Source: Streptomyces sp. NBC_01478 (lineage in GTDB: Bacteria; Actinomycetota; Actinomycetes; Streptomycetales; Streptomycetaceae). Taken from it: DNA of 64,000 nt. The stretch's first letter is position 1. Every line of letters begins with the position of its first letter. Made by a program: the position numbers and the translations under genes. Shown here one piece after another: positions 50,085 to 58,887 of this stretch. The stretch covers positions 6,057,501-6,121,500 of the forward strand of contig NZ_CP109444.1 in NCBI RefSeq assembly GCF_036227225.1, in the 5' to 3' direction. The notes beneath the pieces are model-generated. The model was not told the origin of the DNA. It made no database searches and saw nothing but the letters and a program-made list of their open reading frames with translations.

Positions 50085-50468
50085 ATGGGATACATCGTGC
50101 TCGCACTGCTGTTGATCGCCGGGGCGGCGTTCGCCGTCGTCCTTCTGCGGCGCTCGCACGGGGCGCGGGGCGGGTCCGACCTGTCCGACCTGGACGCGGA
50201 GGTCGAGGCCAGCGGCTGGGTACTGCGGCTCGGCGCGAGCCTGTCCGTCCCCGAGGCGAGGGTCTGGGCGGGAGCGGACGAAGCGGCGACGCGGGCCCTG
50301 ACCGACGCGGCCGAATGCCACCGGGCCGCCGGCGTGCAACTGTCCGCGGCGCACACCGCGGACGAATACGCCCAGGCGACCCGGGTCGCTCAGGAGGGCC
50401 TCGCCCATATCGCTACGGCGCGTGCGGCGCTGGGGACCGGTCCGGTACTGGCGGACTCGGCGGCGTAG
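50085..50468 (+). CDS. Hypothetical membrane-anchored protein
   Basis: A 127-residue protein: one N-terminal membrane helix (MGYIVLALLLIAGAAFAVVL) and a helical cytosolic part (WAGADEAATRALTDAAECHRAAG). GGGAGG precedes the ATG. Function unknown. Confidence 0.75.
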   Translation: MGYIVLALLLIAGAAFAVVLLRRSHGARGGSDLSDLDAEVEASGWVLRLGASLSVPEARVWAGADEAATRALTDAAECHRAAGVQLSAAHTADEYAQATRVAQEGLAHIATARAALGTGPVLADSAA

Positions 50469-50514
50469 GAGAGCGGGGCGATCAGGCTGGGCGTGCCCGT
50501 TCCGCCTCCAGTCG

Positions 50515-51468
50515 TCAGACCTGGTCTGTGTCGGGCTGGGGCTGGGGAGCCTCAGGGGTCTCGACGAACAGATCTTCGGCCGTGGAGGCGGTCAGGGAAC
50601 GGTCGAACCAGAGGGCGAGGGTGTCGAGGTCGGTGCAGGAGGTGATGCGTTCCCGGATGTCGTCAGGAACGTCGATACCGTGCTTCTCCAGCACACGCAG
50701 GATGAACGAGGCACCCTCCTCGGCCTTGCCCTGCGTCCTGCCTTCGGCTTTGCCCTCGGCCTTCCCTTCCAGGTATTTCTCCTCGTAGATCGTCCCGTGG
50801 CCCGGGAAGTGGGTGATGACGTTCGACATCAGCTCTCTCCATTTCTCCTTGGCCGGAGTGTTCTCCAGGCCGACTTCCATCACCTCGAACCAGTACGCCG
50901 TGGTGCCTGGATCGAATGACATGAGTCCGCGGACCATCGCTTCCAGTATGGCGGGCGCTCTGCGGTCATCGCTATGAACGATCGCCGAGAGCACGGAGAG
51001 CGCCGGCTGCCGGGTCACCATCGACTCGTCGGTGATCACTGGGACAGTGCCCGGTCCCAGCACGAACGGGCGTGTGAGCTGGGTCGTCCACGGACCGACG
51101 GCGCACTCGAAGGGACCGGCAGCCCACTTTGCCGTCGACCGGTCTCGGCATACGGCCACCAACAGCACCGGCATGTCGTACTTCGCGCTCAGGTGCGCCA
51201 CGTAGTAGGCCCAGCTCTTCGCCTTGTCCGGGTCCTTCTTGGTCTGGGACTCGATGGCGAGCAGGAAGCTCTCTCCCATGGCGGGTTCGAACTTGAGCAC
51301 CGTGTCCACTCGGCGCTCCAGGGGCCGGATCTCGGTGGCGTCCGGTGTGATCGAGCCGAAGTCCGACTTCGCGGGCGGCGGGATGCCCAGTGACTCGAAG
51401 ACGAGGGTGAGAGCCTCCGGATGCTCCTGGAAGAGCCGGTGGGTCGCCTCGTGGGTTGATGTGACCAT
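50515..51468 (-). CDS. Rpn/YhgA-like PD-(D/E)XK nuclease-type protein
   Basis: A 317-residue protein with a nuclease-like core: RRVDTVLKFEP (Asp), LLAIESQTKKDPDKAKSW (Glu and Gln/Lys of the ExQ-x-K motif). The C-terminal region carries EGKAEGKAEGRTQGKAEEG, the heptad-like charged repeat typical of the recombination-promoting nuclease (Rpn) and related transposase-like families. Such proteins are often annotated as hypothetical in Streptomyces. DNase activity is inferred. Confidence 0.7.
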   Translation of the reverse strand: MVTSTHEATHRLFQEHPEALTLVFESLGIPPPAKSDFGSITPDATEIRPLERRVDTVLKFEPAMGESFLLAIESQTKKDPDKAKSWAYYVAHLSAKYDMPVLLVAVCRDRSTAKWAAGPFECAVGPWTTQLTRPFVLGPGTVPVITDESMVTRQPALSVLSAIVHSDDRRAPAILEAMVRGLMSFDPGTTAYWFEVMEVGLENTPAKEKWRELMSNVITHFPGHGTIYEEKYLEGKAEGKAEGRTQGKAEEGASFILRVLEKHGIDVPDDIRERITSCTDLDTLALWFDRSLTASTAEDLFVETPEAPQPQPDTDQV

Positions 51469-51548
51469 GTGCGCAACCTAGGTGGATCAAGGACGGAGAT
51501 GTCCGGCCGAATGCGTGGCGTTCACTCTTTCGAGGGGCGGAGGAACGT

Positions 51549-51971
51549 TCAGGCGGCCGTGGTCAGTTCGCACCAGACGTACTTGCCTCTGCTGCCGTTC
51601 CTGGACAGCGGCTGCCAGCCCCACAGGTCGGCGCAGGACTTGACCAGACCCAGACCGCGGCCCTCCTCCAGGTCCAGGAGCTGGCCCAACTCCCTTGGTT
51701 GTTGCGGGGGTTCGGGGTTCGCGTCCCAGGCGCCGATGCGGAGGGTGCCGGGTTTCCAGGAGACCCGGAGGATTACGGGGCCCTTCGTGTGGCGTACGGC
51801 GTTGGAGACCAGTTCCGTTGCCAGGAGTTCGGCGGTGTCGACCAGGCCGATCAGTCCGTGCATCGTCAGGATCAGGCGGAGGGTGCGGCGGCTGACGGTC
51901 ACGGCGCGGAGGTCGTGGGGGATGGTGAGGGTGTATTCCCAAGGTGCGGCCGGCTCTTCGGTTTCGGGCAT
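51549..51971 (-). CDS. RsbW-like ATP-binding protein
   Basis: A 140-residue GHKL ATPase with the N box (LATELVSNAVRHT), G1 (GAWDANPE) and G2 (EGRGLGLVK). ATG at 51971 with CAGGAG 8 nt upstream. Divergent from an XRE gene, repeating the arrangement at 1.9-3.6 kb. Probably an anti-sigma-type kinase. Confidence 0.87.
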   Translation of the reverse strand: MPETEEPAAPWEYTLTIPHDLRAVTVSRRTLRLILTMHGLIGLVDTAELLATELVSNAVRHTKGPVILRVSWKPGTLRIGAWDANPEPPQQPRELGQLLDLEEGRGLGLVKSCADLWGWQPLSRNGSRGKYVWCELTTAA

Positions 51972-52176
51972 GCGTGACTCCTGGTCAGGGAGGGGGAGTT
52001 GGCGGGTCGGCGGTGGCTTGTCGCGGCCGGCATGGCATGGCGGGGCGGTGCGCTTCCGGGGTCCCGGTGTTCCGCAGGGTGTGCGGCGCGTCACTGACGG
52101 TAGAGAATAAAGTTAGTACGGCGCAACCTGTTGTCGTAACCTGGTCACCCAATGTGGTGGAGGCGGGGAGGCGTAG

Positions 52177-53025
52177 GTGCCACGGAAGCAGCCAACGGCC
52201 CGACAGCGGCGGCTGGGGCGGGAGTTGCGCAGGCTGCGCGAGGCGGCGGGACTGACGGCACGCCAGGCAGCCGAGTCGCTGGGCACGATCTCGGTGACGA
52301 TGAGCCAGATCGAGTCGGGGGTCGCCGGCGTCAGCGAGGCGCGGGTGCGGCGGATTGCGGCTCAATACACATGCGCGGACGCCCAGTTGATCGATGCGTT
52401 GGTGGAGTTGGCGACGGAGCGGGGCGGTGGGTGGTGGGAGGAGTACCGGGACGCTCTCCCGCCGTCTTTCCTGGATCTGGCGGAACTGGAGTACCACGCG
52501 GCCTTCGTCGAGGAGATCGGTACCACGCATGTCACGGGTCCTCTGCAGACCGAGGACTACGCACGCGCTGTCTTCACCTACTGGCGGCCGGAACTTCCGG
52601 TGAACGAGTTGGAGGCGAGAGTCGGCCACCGTATGCGCCGCAAGGTGAACCTGGCGAGGGGCGGCGAGTCCCCGTACACGGCTGTGCTGCATGAGTCCGT
52701 CCTACGGACTCGAGTCGCCGACCGGCGTGTGGCACGGGGTCAACTCGATGAGCTCCTAGGACAGTCGGAGCGACCTGGCGTCACCCTGCGCGTGATCCCG
52801 TTCGACGTCGACGGGTTCGCGGGAGCGAGCGCTGCCCTGCTGTACGCGGGTGGTCGCGTACCTGCGCTGGACACCGTGCAGAAGGACACTCCGTCCGGAG
52901 CGGCGTTCGTGGATGCGGCCGCACAGCTTCAAGCGATGCGAACGCTCTTCCGTAAAGTGGAGTCGGCATCGCTTGAGCCCGCCCGGTCGCGGGACTTTGT
53001 CCATCGCCTCGCCAAGGAGCTGTAG
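52177..53025 (+). CDS. WhiJ-type XRE regulator with DUF5753 domain
   Basis: A 282-residue protein: helix-turn-helix at about 9-60 (LGRELRRLREAAGLTARQAAESLGTISVTMSQIESG) and DUF5753 with WWEEYRD and GPLQTEDYARAVF. GGGGAGG precedes the GTG. It is followed by two DUF397 genes and preceded divergently by an RsbW-like ATPase: a whole whiJ/abaA-like module. Confidence 0.9.
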   Translation: MPRKQPTARQRRLGRELRRLREAAGLTARQAAESLGTISVTMSQIESGVAGVSEARVRRIAAQYTCADAQLIDALVELATERGGGWWEEYRDALPPSFLDLAELEYHAAFVEEIGTTHVTGPLQTEDYARAVFTYWRPELPVNELEARVGHRMRRKVNLARGGESPYTAVLHESVLRTRVADRRVARGQLDELLGQSERPGVTLRVIPFDVDGFAGASAALLYAGGRVPALDTVQKDTPSGAAFVDAAAQLQAMRTLFRKVESASLEPARSRDFVHRLAKEL

Positions 53026-53027
53026 CC

Positions 53028-53207
53028 GTGATCGAGTGGCAGAAGTCGACCTTCTCAAGCGGCTCGGACGGGTCCTCCTGCGTCGAACTCGCCTATACCG
53101 AAGCTTCGTTGCTCCTCCGTGAGAGCGACGACCCCACGCGAATACTCCCCGTCACCTGCACCGGGCTTGCCGGACTCCTGCGCCGCCTTGGCGCCGACCC
53201 GCAGTAG
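53028..53207 (+). CDS. DUF397 protein, tandem copy 1
   Basis: A 59-residue protein, start 2 bp after the XRE stop: VIEWQKSTFSSGSDGSSCVE, then LLLRESDDPTRILPVT. About half of its residues recur in the following gene, including the exact stretch ASLLLRESDDPTRILP, so the two arose by recent duplication. Confidence 0.88.
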   Translation: MIEWQKSTFSSGSDGSSCVELAYTEASLLLRESDDPTRILPVTCTGLAGLLRRLGADPQ

Positions 53208-53224
53208 TGGGAGGAGCCTTAGCT

Positions 53225-53413
53225 GTGCCCCAGTGGCAGAGGTCGTCGTTCTCCGGAGGTGGCGACGGCGACGAGTGTGTCGAACTTACCTACGTCGACG
53301 CCTCGTTGCTCCTCCGAGAAAGCGACGACCCCACCCGAATACTCCCCCTCACCCCCACTGCCCTGGCCACTCTCCTCCACCGCATCCGCGAGCCGCACCC
53401 CCGCTCAAGCTGA
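53225..53413 (+). CDS. DUF397 protein, tandem copy 2
   Basis: A 62-residue paralogue of the preceding gene (VPQWQRSSFSGGGDGDECVE ... ASLLLRESDDPTRILP). GGGAGGAG lies 8 nt before the GTG. Two partners for one XRE regulator may allow different signals to act on it. Confidence 0.87.
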   Translation: MPQWQRSSFSGGGDGDECVELTYVDASLLLRESDDPTRILPLTPTALATLLHRIREPHPRSS

Positions 53414-53490
53414 GGAGACAGCTTCAGGATTCATGGGAAAGCACAGCCCACACCCATACTCCTTACAGTCCTCTTACCTAACGTCCGGGC

Positions 53491-54471
53491 ATGACGGGAA
53501 ACGAAACAACCAACCAGTCGCCCGAACAACCGCGTAACCAATCCCCCGCACACAAACGGGACTTGACCCGACGCAAGGTCGTCGTCGCGGGCGGAGCCGC
53601 CGTCGCCGCGGTGGGCGTGGGGGGAGGGCTCGCCGCGAGCGCGTTCGCGGACGGGGCCGCCTCCCCCGGGTCCGCGAAGGGCACGCCGAGCGGTGGCGAG
53701 ACGTGTTACACGCTCACCTCGGAGACCACCGAGGGGCCGTACTACATCGACGCCGACAAGATCCGCCAGGACATCACCGAGGACGAGGTGGGCATTCCCC
53801 TGACCCTCACCCTCAAGGTGATCGACGCGGAGACCTGCAAGCCGCTCCGGAACGCGGCCGTGGACATCTGGCACTGCAGCGCGCTCGGCATCTACTCCGG
53901 CTACGAGGCGATGAGCAGCGGTGGAGGCGGCGGCGCTCCCACCGACGCGCCCTCGGGCACGCCGACCGGTACCCCTACCGGCGAGCCCCCGTCCGGCGCC
54001 CCCTCCGGCGGAACCGGTGGCGGTCACTCCGAACCGACCGACGACGAGCGGTACTTGCGCGGCACCTGGAAGACCGACAAGCGCGGCCAGGTCACCTTCA
54101 AGACGGTGTTCCCCGGCTGGTACCAGGGCCGTTGCGTCCACATCCACGTCAAGGTGCACGTCGACGGCGAGTGGACGGACGCCGGGTACGAGGGCGGACA
54201 CACCTGCCACACCGGCCAGTTGTTCTTCGACGAGAAGTCCGTGCTCGCGTCGGCGGCGGTCGAGCCGTACTCCACCAACACCACCACCCGCACGACCCTC
54301 ACCGAGGACACGATCTACCCGCAGAACGGCCACGAAGGCGGCCTGCTCTACCTGGAGTACGACAAGAAGCGCATCGCCAAGGGGGTCCGCGCCCACCTGA
54401 CGATGGGCGTCGCCCCGGACGAGACGCACGACAGCACGGACACCCAGCCGAGCGCGTCGGCGTCCTCGTGA
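53491..54471 (+). CDS. Secreted intradiol ring-cleavage dioxygenase (paralogue 2)
   Basis: A 326-residue close paralogue of the protein at 48939. Tat-type signal (LTRRKVVVAGGAAVAAVGVG), the same iron ligands (GPYYIDADK, GWYQG, CVHIHVKVH) and a similar Gly/Pro/Thr loop (TDAPSGTPTGTPTGEPP). TAACGT lies 7-8 nt before the ATG without a ribosome site, mirroring paralogue 1. The adjacent pectate lyase gene suggests a shared role in plant-matter breakdown. Confidence 0.88.
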   Translation: MTGNETTNQSPEQPRNQSPAHKRDLTRRKVVVAGGAAVAAVGVGGGLAASAFADGAASPGSAKGTPSGGETCYTLTSETTEGPYYIDADKIRQDITEDEVGIPLTLTLKVIDAETCKPLRNAAVDIWHCSALGIYSGYEAMSSGGGGGAPTDAPSGTPTGTPTGEPPSGAPSGGTGGGHSEPTDDERYLRGTWKTDKRGQVTFKTVFPGWYQGRCVHIHVKVHVDGEWTDAGYEGGHTCHTGQLFFDEKSVLASAAVEPYSTNTTTRTTLTEDTIYPQNGHEGGLLYLEYDKKRIAKGVRAHLTMGVAPDETHDSTDTQPSASASS

Positions 54472-54499
54472 GCGATCGGCCGTAGGCGGTAACTGTGCG

Positions 54500-54544
54500 C
54501 AGGGTCAAGAAAGTTGGCGGCTCGCGGCAACCTTCTTGACCCTG
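54500..54544. promoter_or_regulatory. Long inverted repeat before the pectate lyase gene
   Basis: CAGGGTCAAGAA and TTCTTGACCCTG are exact inverses 21 nt apart, with further pairing inside (GTTG/CAAC). It lies 48 bp ahead of the start codon and 29 bp after the previous stop. It may be an operator or an attenuator-like stem; there is no T tract. Confidence 0.6.
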
Positions 54545-54591
54545 ACGGCCACTGAGGAGTCGTAACCCTCCCCGCACCGAAGGACTTCTCC

Positions 54592-55959
54592 GTGGCCACG
54601 CCTTCCCCCGCCCCCTCCCACCGCCGTTCGCTCCGCACGCGCCGCATGATCGTCGTCACCGCCGCCGTGGCTGTCGCGGGCGCCGGCGCCGGGTTCCTCG
54701 TGCTGAACGCGAACGCCGCCAGTACCACCGCGACCGTCGACCTGTACCACCAGACGCTCGCCGCCAAGGACGGCTGGGCCTCGTCCGGGGCCGGTACCAC
54801 CGGCGGCGCGAAGGCCGACGCCGCGCACACCTTCACCGTGAGCACCCGCGCGCAGCTCGTGAAGGCGCTCGGGTCCGCCAGCGACACCACGCCCCGGATC
54901 GTGAAGATCAAGGGCACGATCGACGCCAACACCGACGACAGCGGGAAGAAGCTCACCTGCGCGGACTACTCCTCCGGTACCGGCTACTCGCTGTCCGCCT
55001 ACCTCAAGGCCTTCGCCCCCTCCGCCTACGGCACCTCCAAGCTGCCCTCCGGCACGCAGGAGAAGGCGCGGGCGGCGGCGCAGACCAAGCAGGGGAAGAA
55101 CATCGTCTTCCGGGTGCCCGCCAACACGACCGTCGTGGGCGTGCCCGGCACCAAGGCCGGGATCACCGGCGGCATGCTCCAGATCCAGAGCGTGGACAAC
55201 GTCATCGTGCGGAACCTGACCTTCGCCGCCACCCAGGACTGCTTCCCGCAGTGGGACCCGACGGACGGGGACAGCGGGAACTGGAACTCGCAGTACGACG
55301 CCGTGACGCTGCGCGGTGCCACGCATGTCTGGGCGGACCACAACACGTTCACCGACGCGCCCGGCCTCGACACGTCCGACCCGACGTACTACGGCCGCCA
55401 GTACCAGATCCACGACGGCGACCTCGACATCACCAAGGGCTCGGACCTGGTGACCGTCGAGCGCAACCAGTTCACCAACCACGACAAGACGATGCTCATC
55501 GGCAGCAGCGACACCGACAGCGTCGGCAAGCTGCGCGTCTCCATCCACCACAACGTGTGGAAGGGGATAGTTCAGAGGGCTCCGCTGGCCCGGATCGGGC
55601 AGATCCACATCTACAACAACTACTACGACACCACGAACCTCAACGGGTACGTCCTTCAGTACAGCGTCAACTCGCGGGCCAAGGCGCAGGTCGTCGTCCA
55701 GAACAACTACTGGAAGATTTCGGCCGGTCAGAAGGTCGGCAAGCTGTTCAGCGGTGACGGCACCGGGTCCATCGCGGGCAGCGGCAACCTCGTCAACGGC
55801 ACCGCCACCGACCTCGTCGCCGCCTACAACGCCGCCAACTCCAAGAAGCTGAAGACCACCGTGAACTGGACGCCGACCCTCACGGCCGGTCTGGAGACCT
55901 CCGCCAAGAACCTCCCGACGGAGCTCTCCAACACGACCGGCGCCGGCGTCCTCAACTAA
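54592..55959 (+). CDS. Secreted pectate lyase (PL1 family)
   Basis: A 455-residue enzyme cleaving polygalacturonate by beta-elimination outside the cell. N-terminal RR-containing signal (RRMIVVTAAVAVAGAGAGFLV), then a right-handed beta-helix with the PL1 hallmarks: VIVRNLTFAATQDCFPQWDP, the Ca-binding DAVTLRGATHVWADHNTF and the catalytic-Arg segment VSIHHNVWKGIVQRAPLARIGQIHIYNNYY. GTG start with AAGGA upstream. The inverted repeat just upstream may mediate control. Confidence 0.92.
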   Translation: MATPSPAPSHRRSLRTRRMIVVTAAVAVAGAGAGFLVLNANAASTTATVDLYHQTLAAKDGWASSGAGTTGGAKADAAHTFTVSTRAQLVKALGSASDTTPRIVKIKGTIDANTDDSGKKLTCADYSSGTGYSLSAYLKAFAPSAYGTSKLPSGTQEKARAAAQTKQGKNIVFRVPANTTVVGVPGTKAGITGGMLQIQSVDNVIVRNLTFAATQDCFPQWDPTDGDSGNWNSQYDAVTLRGATHVWADHNTFTDAPGLDTSDPTYYGRQYQIHDGDLDITKGSDLVTVERNQFTNHDKTMLIGSSDTDSVGKLRVSIHHNVWKGIVQRAPLARIGQIHIYNNYYDTTNLNGYVLQYSVNSRAKAQVVVQNNYWKISAGQKVGKLFSGDGTGSIAGSGNLVNGTATDLVAAYNAANSKKLKTTVNWTPTLTAGLETSAKNLPTELSNTTGAGVLN

Positions 55960-55995
55960 CCTGCGGCGAACGGCTGTTGCCTCAGATCAGTGGCC

Positions 55996-57432
55996 TCAGA
56001 TCAGCGAGAGCAGCCCGTATCCGCCCAGGGTGGTGAGGCTCTTCTGGGTGAGGCCGACCGCGGGGGCGGTGAACAGCTTGGTGCCCGTGGCCGTCGGGCG
56101 GGAGGTGCCCCCGGGGATGACCCAGACAGCGCCCGTGTCCAGGTTCTCGCCCGACGCGCTCACGAACAGCTCCGGCTTGCCGTCGTTGTTGACGTCCCCG
56201 ACGGAGACCGTCGTACCGAAGAAGTCGTCGATCTCGGAGGCGCCGGGGACGCCGGCCGTGTCCTGGGTGAACGAATAGGCGCCCGTGCCGAGCGCGCCCG
56301 TGCGGCGGCCTGGGATCACGGTCACCGCTCCGGCCCGGGTCTTGCCCGCGACGCCTTCGGACGGGGCGCCGACGACGATGTCGGCGAGCCCGTCCCGGTT
56401 GAGGTCGGCCACGGCCAGGGCGCCGCCGAACTCGTCCTCCTTCTCGCTCGCGCCGGGCACACCGGCGGTGTCCTGGGTGAGCTGTACGGGCTCGGCGTCG
56501 AACGCGATGCCCCTCGCCGTGCCGTAGTAGACCAGCACGCGTCCGCCCAACGCGCCGTCCACACCCGCGACGTCGGGCTCCCAGGGGTCACCGACCACGA
56601 GGTCGGCGTACCCGTCGCCGTTGACGTCTCCCGAGGCGGCGATGAGTCCGTTGCCCCGCTTCGGTTGTCTGAAGGTGGTGGCCGGGTCGACGTAGACCTC
56701 GCCACCGCTCAGATCGCTGAGGCCCTGGGTGGCGACGGCCAGGTCGAGCACGGCGTTGCCGTCGAAGTCGCCGAGCGCGACGCTCGCCGGGGAGGCGGTG
56801 ACGTCTTCGCGTGCGATCGAACCGAAGGTGCCGGTGCGGCTGAACGGTCCCTTGAAGACCAGGGAGCCCTCCGATCCGGCGACCGCGACCTGCGTCCTGC
56901 TGCCCGCGCCGATGCTCAGGGCGGACAGGTCGATGCCGAACCGCTCCAGGTAGTCCGACGGCGCCGGCAGGTCGGTGGCCGTCGTCAGCCCGTTCTTTCC
57001 GCCCCACAACACGGTGACCAGGCCCGCGTCCTTGCCGCGGGCGGTGTCCTCGTACGGCGCGGAGACCACGAGGTCCCCGTAGCCGTCGCGGTTGAGGTCG
57101 GCGGTGGCTGTGGACCCGCCGAACCAGTCGCCCGCCTCTGCGGTGCCCGGTACCCCGGCGGTGTTCTGGGTGATCGTCTTGCGGTGGGTCGCCGAGAGAC
57201 CCGACGAGGACCCGTACAGGATGACGACCGCCCCCGCCGCCTCCTTGCCGGCCACGTCCGCGCCCGGCGCGGGCAGTACGGCGTCGCGGTAACCGTCGCC
57301 GTTGAAGTCGCCGGGTACCGCTCCGTGGACCGCGAACGCGGGCGCGGCGGGCAGCAGCGAGCCGCCGGCCAGCACCGCGACCACCGTCGCGACGGATCTC
57401 CATCTGCCCCTGGCCGTCCGTGACTTGACCAT
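55996..57432 (-). CDS. Secreted FG-GAP (integrin alpha-like) repeat protein
   Basis: A 478-residue exported protein. A signal peptide (RSVATVVAVLAGGSLLPAAPAFA) is followed by a seven-bladed propeller of FG-GAP repeats, each with a Ca-binding DxNxDGxxD loop (GDFNGDGYRD, ADLNRDGYGDLVV, GDVNGDGYADLVVG, ADLNRDGLADIVVG, GDVNNDGKPELFV). Repeated phrases such as TQNTAGVPGTAE mark the blades. Likely an adhesion or scaffold protein. ATG at 57432 has GGGAGGGG upstream. Confidence 0.9.
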   Translation of the reverse strand: MVKSRTARGRWRSVATVVAVLAGGSLLPAAPAFAVHGAVPGDFNGDGYRDAVLPAPGADVAGKEAAGAVVILYGSSSGLSATHRKTITQNTAGVPGTAEAGDWFGGSTATADLNRDGYGDLVVSAPYEDTARGKDAGLVTVLWGGKNGLTTATDLPAPSDYLERFGIDLSALSIGAGSRTQVAVAGSEGSLVFKGPFSRTGTFGSIAREDVTASPASVALGDFDGNAVLDLAVATQGLSDLSGGEVYVDPATTFRQPKRGNGLIAASGDVNGDGYADLVVGDPWEPDVAGVDGALGGRVLVYYGTARGIAFDAEPVQLTQDTAGVPGASEKEDEFGGALAVADLNRDGLADIVVGAPSEGVAGKTRAGAVTVIPGRRTGALGTGAYSFTQDTAGVPGASEIDDFFGTTVSVGDVNNDGKPELFVSASGENLDTGAVWVIPGGTSRPTATGTKLFTAPAVGLTQKSLTTLGGYGLLSLI

Positions 57433-57534
57433 ACGAGTCCCCTCCCACCCCGGGCGCATCCCCTGTGCGCCGACAACTGACGCGCAGTGTAAAGGCCCTG
57501 GCTGTGCGGGAGTTCGATTTTTTAGGGCAGGTGC

Positions 57535-58011
57535 TCAGCCGTCGTACGTGCCGTCCCACGGCGGCCCGAAGGCGTGCCGGTCCGGGTACAGCTCCGCCCA
57601 GACGCCGTCCTCGTCCTCCTCGATCAGCAGGCCGAACAGGACGCCGTCGACGGTGCGTTGGAAGGGGCGGACCGCGATGTCGGTGTAGCTGCGGCGGGGC
57701 AGGGCGCGGAGCAGTTTCGCCAGGTGGATGCGGGCCTGGGAGAGGACCGAGTCGTCGCCGTGCGGGGCGCGCTGCTGCTCGGCCCAGGTGCCGGCGCACC
57801 AGATCTCCGAGTCGCGGTACCGGCCCGCGGCGTCGAAGGTGTGGAGCACCGTGTAGAGACGTTTCTGCTCTTCCCAGCCGTCGTCGGGACGGAAGCCTTG
57901 GGGGAACGCGTAGGTGACCGACGCCAGGAACTGGCCGTCCGCGTAGCGGCCCACGGCACCGCTGCGCTGATTCGGCTCGTAGGCGATCGGAATGACCTCG
58001 GGGACTGCCAT
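57535..58011 (-). CDS. Conserved hypothetical protein
   Basis: A 158-residue acidic protein (EVIPIAYEPNQRSGAVGRYA; ending DRHAFGPPWDGTYDG) without signal or membrane segment. I recognise it only as a type common in Streptomyces genomes. It is monocistronic. Confidence 0.65.
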   Translation of the reverse strand: MAVPEVIPIAYEPNQRSGAVGRYADGQFLASVTYAFPQGFRPDDGWEEQKRLYTVLHTFDAAGRYRDSEIWCAGTWAEQQRAPHGDDSVLSQARIHLAKLLRALPRRSYTDIAVRPFQRTVDGVLFGLLIEEDEDGVWAELYPDRHAFGPPWDGTYDG

Positions 58012-58057
58012 GGCGGAACCTTACGGGTTGGCGCGAACACGTCTACGTCGGGGGCCG

Positions 58058-58714
58058 TCACCGAGCCCGCATGACCTCGCTGAGTTGGCCCTGGGCCAAT
58101 GGTGGCACCGCGATGGGATGCGCCGCACCAGCCCGCAGACCGTCGAGGAAGAACGCCAGGCAGCGGCGCCAGGCGTCGGGCGCGATCGCCATCGACTCCC
58201 GGATCACCTGGGACATCGCCCAGATCAGGGTGACCAGGTCCTCCGGCTGGAAATCGGGGCGCAACTGCCCGCTGTCCCGGGCCCGTTGGATGATCAGCTC
58301 CGCGCGCCGGAAGCCGCGGTGACAGGCCTGTTCGACCTCCCCCGCGGGCCGGAACCGTTGCGCCAGCGCGTCGTTGAGGCCGTGGTCCTCGGCCTGCAGC
58401 GCGAAGAGCCCCTCCAGGTACCCGACGAACCCGTCCCAGGGGTCCGGGGCCGCCAGCGCCGACTCGATGATCCGCTCCAGCGCGGCCAGCCGCTCCGGGA
58501 AGATCGCGTCCCAGAACGCCTCCCGGGTCGGGAAGTGGTTGTACAGCGTGCCGATGCTGACCCCGGCCTGCCGGGCGATCTCCTCCAGCGGCGCGTCCAG
58601 GCCACGCTCGCCGAAGAGCCGGGTGGCGGCGGTGAGCAGCTTCGCGCGGTTGCGGGCCGCGTCGGCCCGCAGGGGTTTGGGGGGAGTGCCGGGTGCGGGT
58701 GCGGGCTGGTGCAT
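58058..58714 (-). CDS. TetR-family regulator
   Basis: A 218-residue repressor. Helix-turn-helix at about residues 24-66 (LLTAATRLFGERGLDAPLEEIARQAGVSIGTLYNHFPTREAFW) and a helical ligand domain. It is divergent from an SDR gene; two palindromic sites lie in the gap, so it very likely represses both genes until a ligand binds. Confidence 0.9.
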   Translation of the reverse strand: MHQPAPAPGTPPKPLRADAARNRAKLLTAATRLFGERGLDAPLEEIARQAGVSIGTLYNHFPTREAFWDAIFPERLAALERIIESALAAPDPWDGFVGYLEGLFALQAEDHGLNDALAQRFRPAGEVEQACHRGFRRAELIIQRARDSGQLRPDFQPEDLVTLIWAMSQVIRESMAIAPDAWRRCLAFFLDGLRAGAAHPIAVPPLAQGQLSEVMRAR

Positions 58715-58729
58715 GGCTTCATCATAAGG

Positions 58730-58792
58730 AACTTGAGACAGGCCTCAGGTTGAGTGCTACGGTCGAAGGGAAGTTGAGGACGCCCTCAAGTT
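58730..58792. promoter_or_regulatory. Two TetR-type operators
   Basis: 58730-58751 AACTTGAG-N6-CTCAGGTT and 58771-58792 AAGTTGAGG-ACG-CCCTCAAGTT are related near-palindromes 41 bp apart between the divergent TetR and SDR genes. Imperfect TCTCCGCGTCCG direct repeats follow at 58793-58860. Confidence 0.8.
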
Positions 58793-58887
58793 CTCCGCGT
58801 CCGTCTCTCCGCGTCCGTCTCTCTGTCCGTTTCTCCATGTCTGTTTCTCCGCGTCCGTGCACCCGTCCGTCCTAGAAGGGCACCGTC

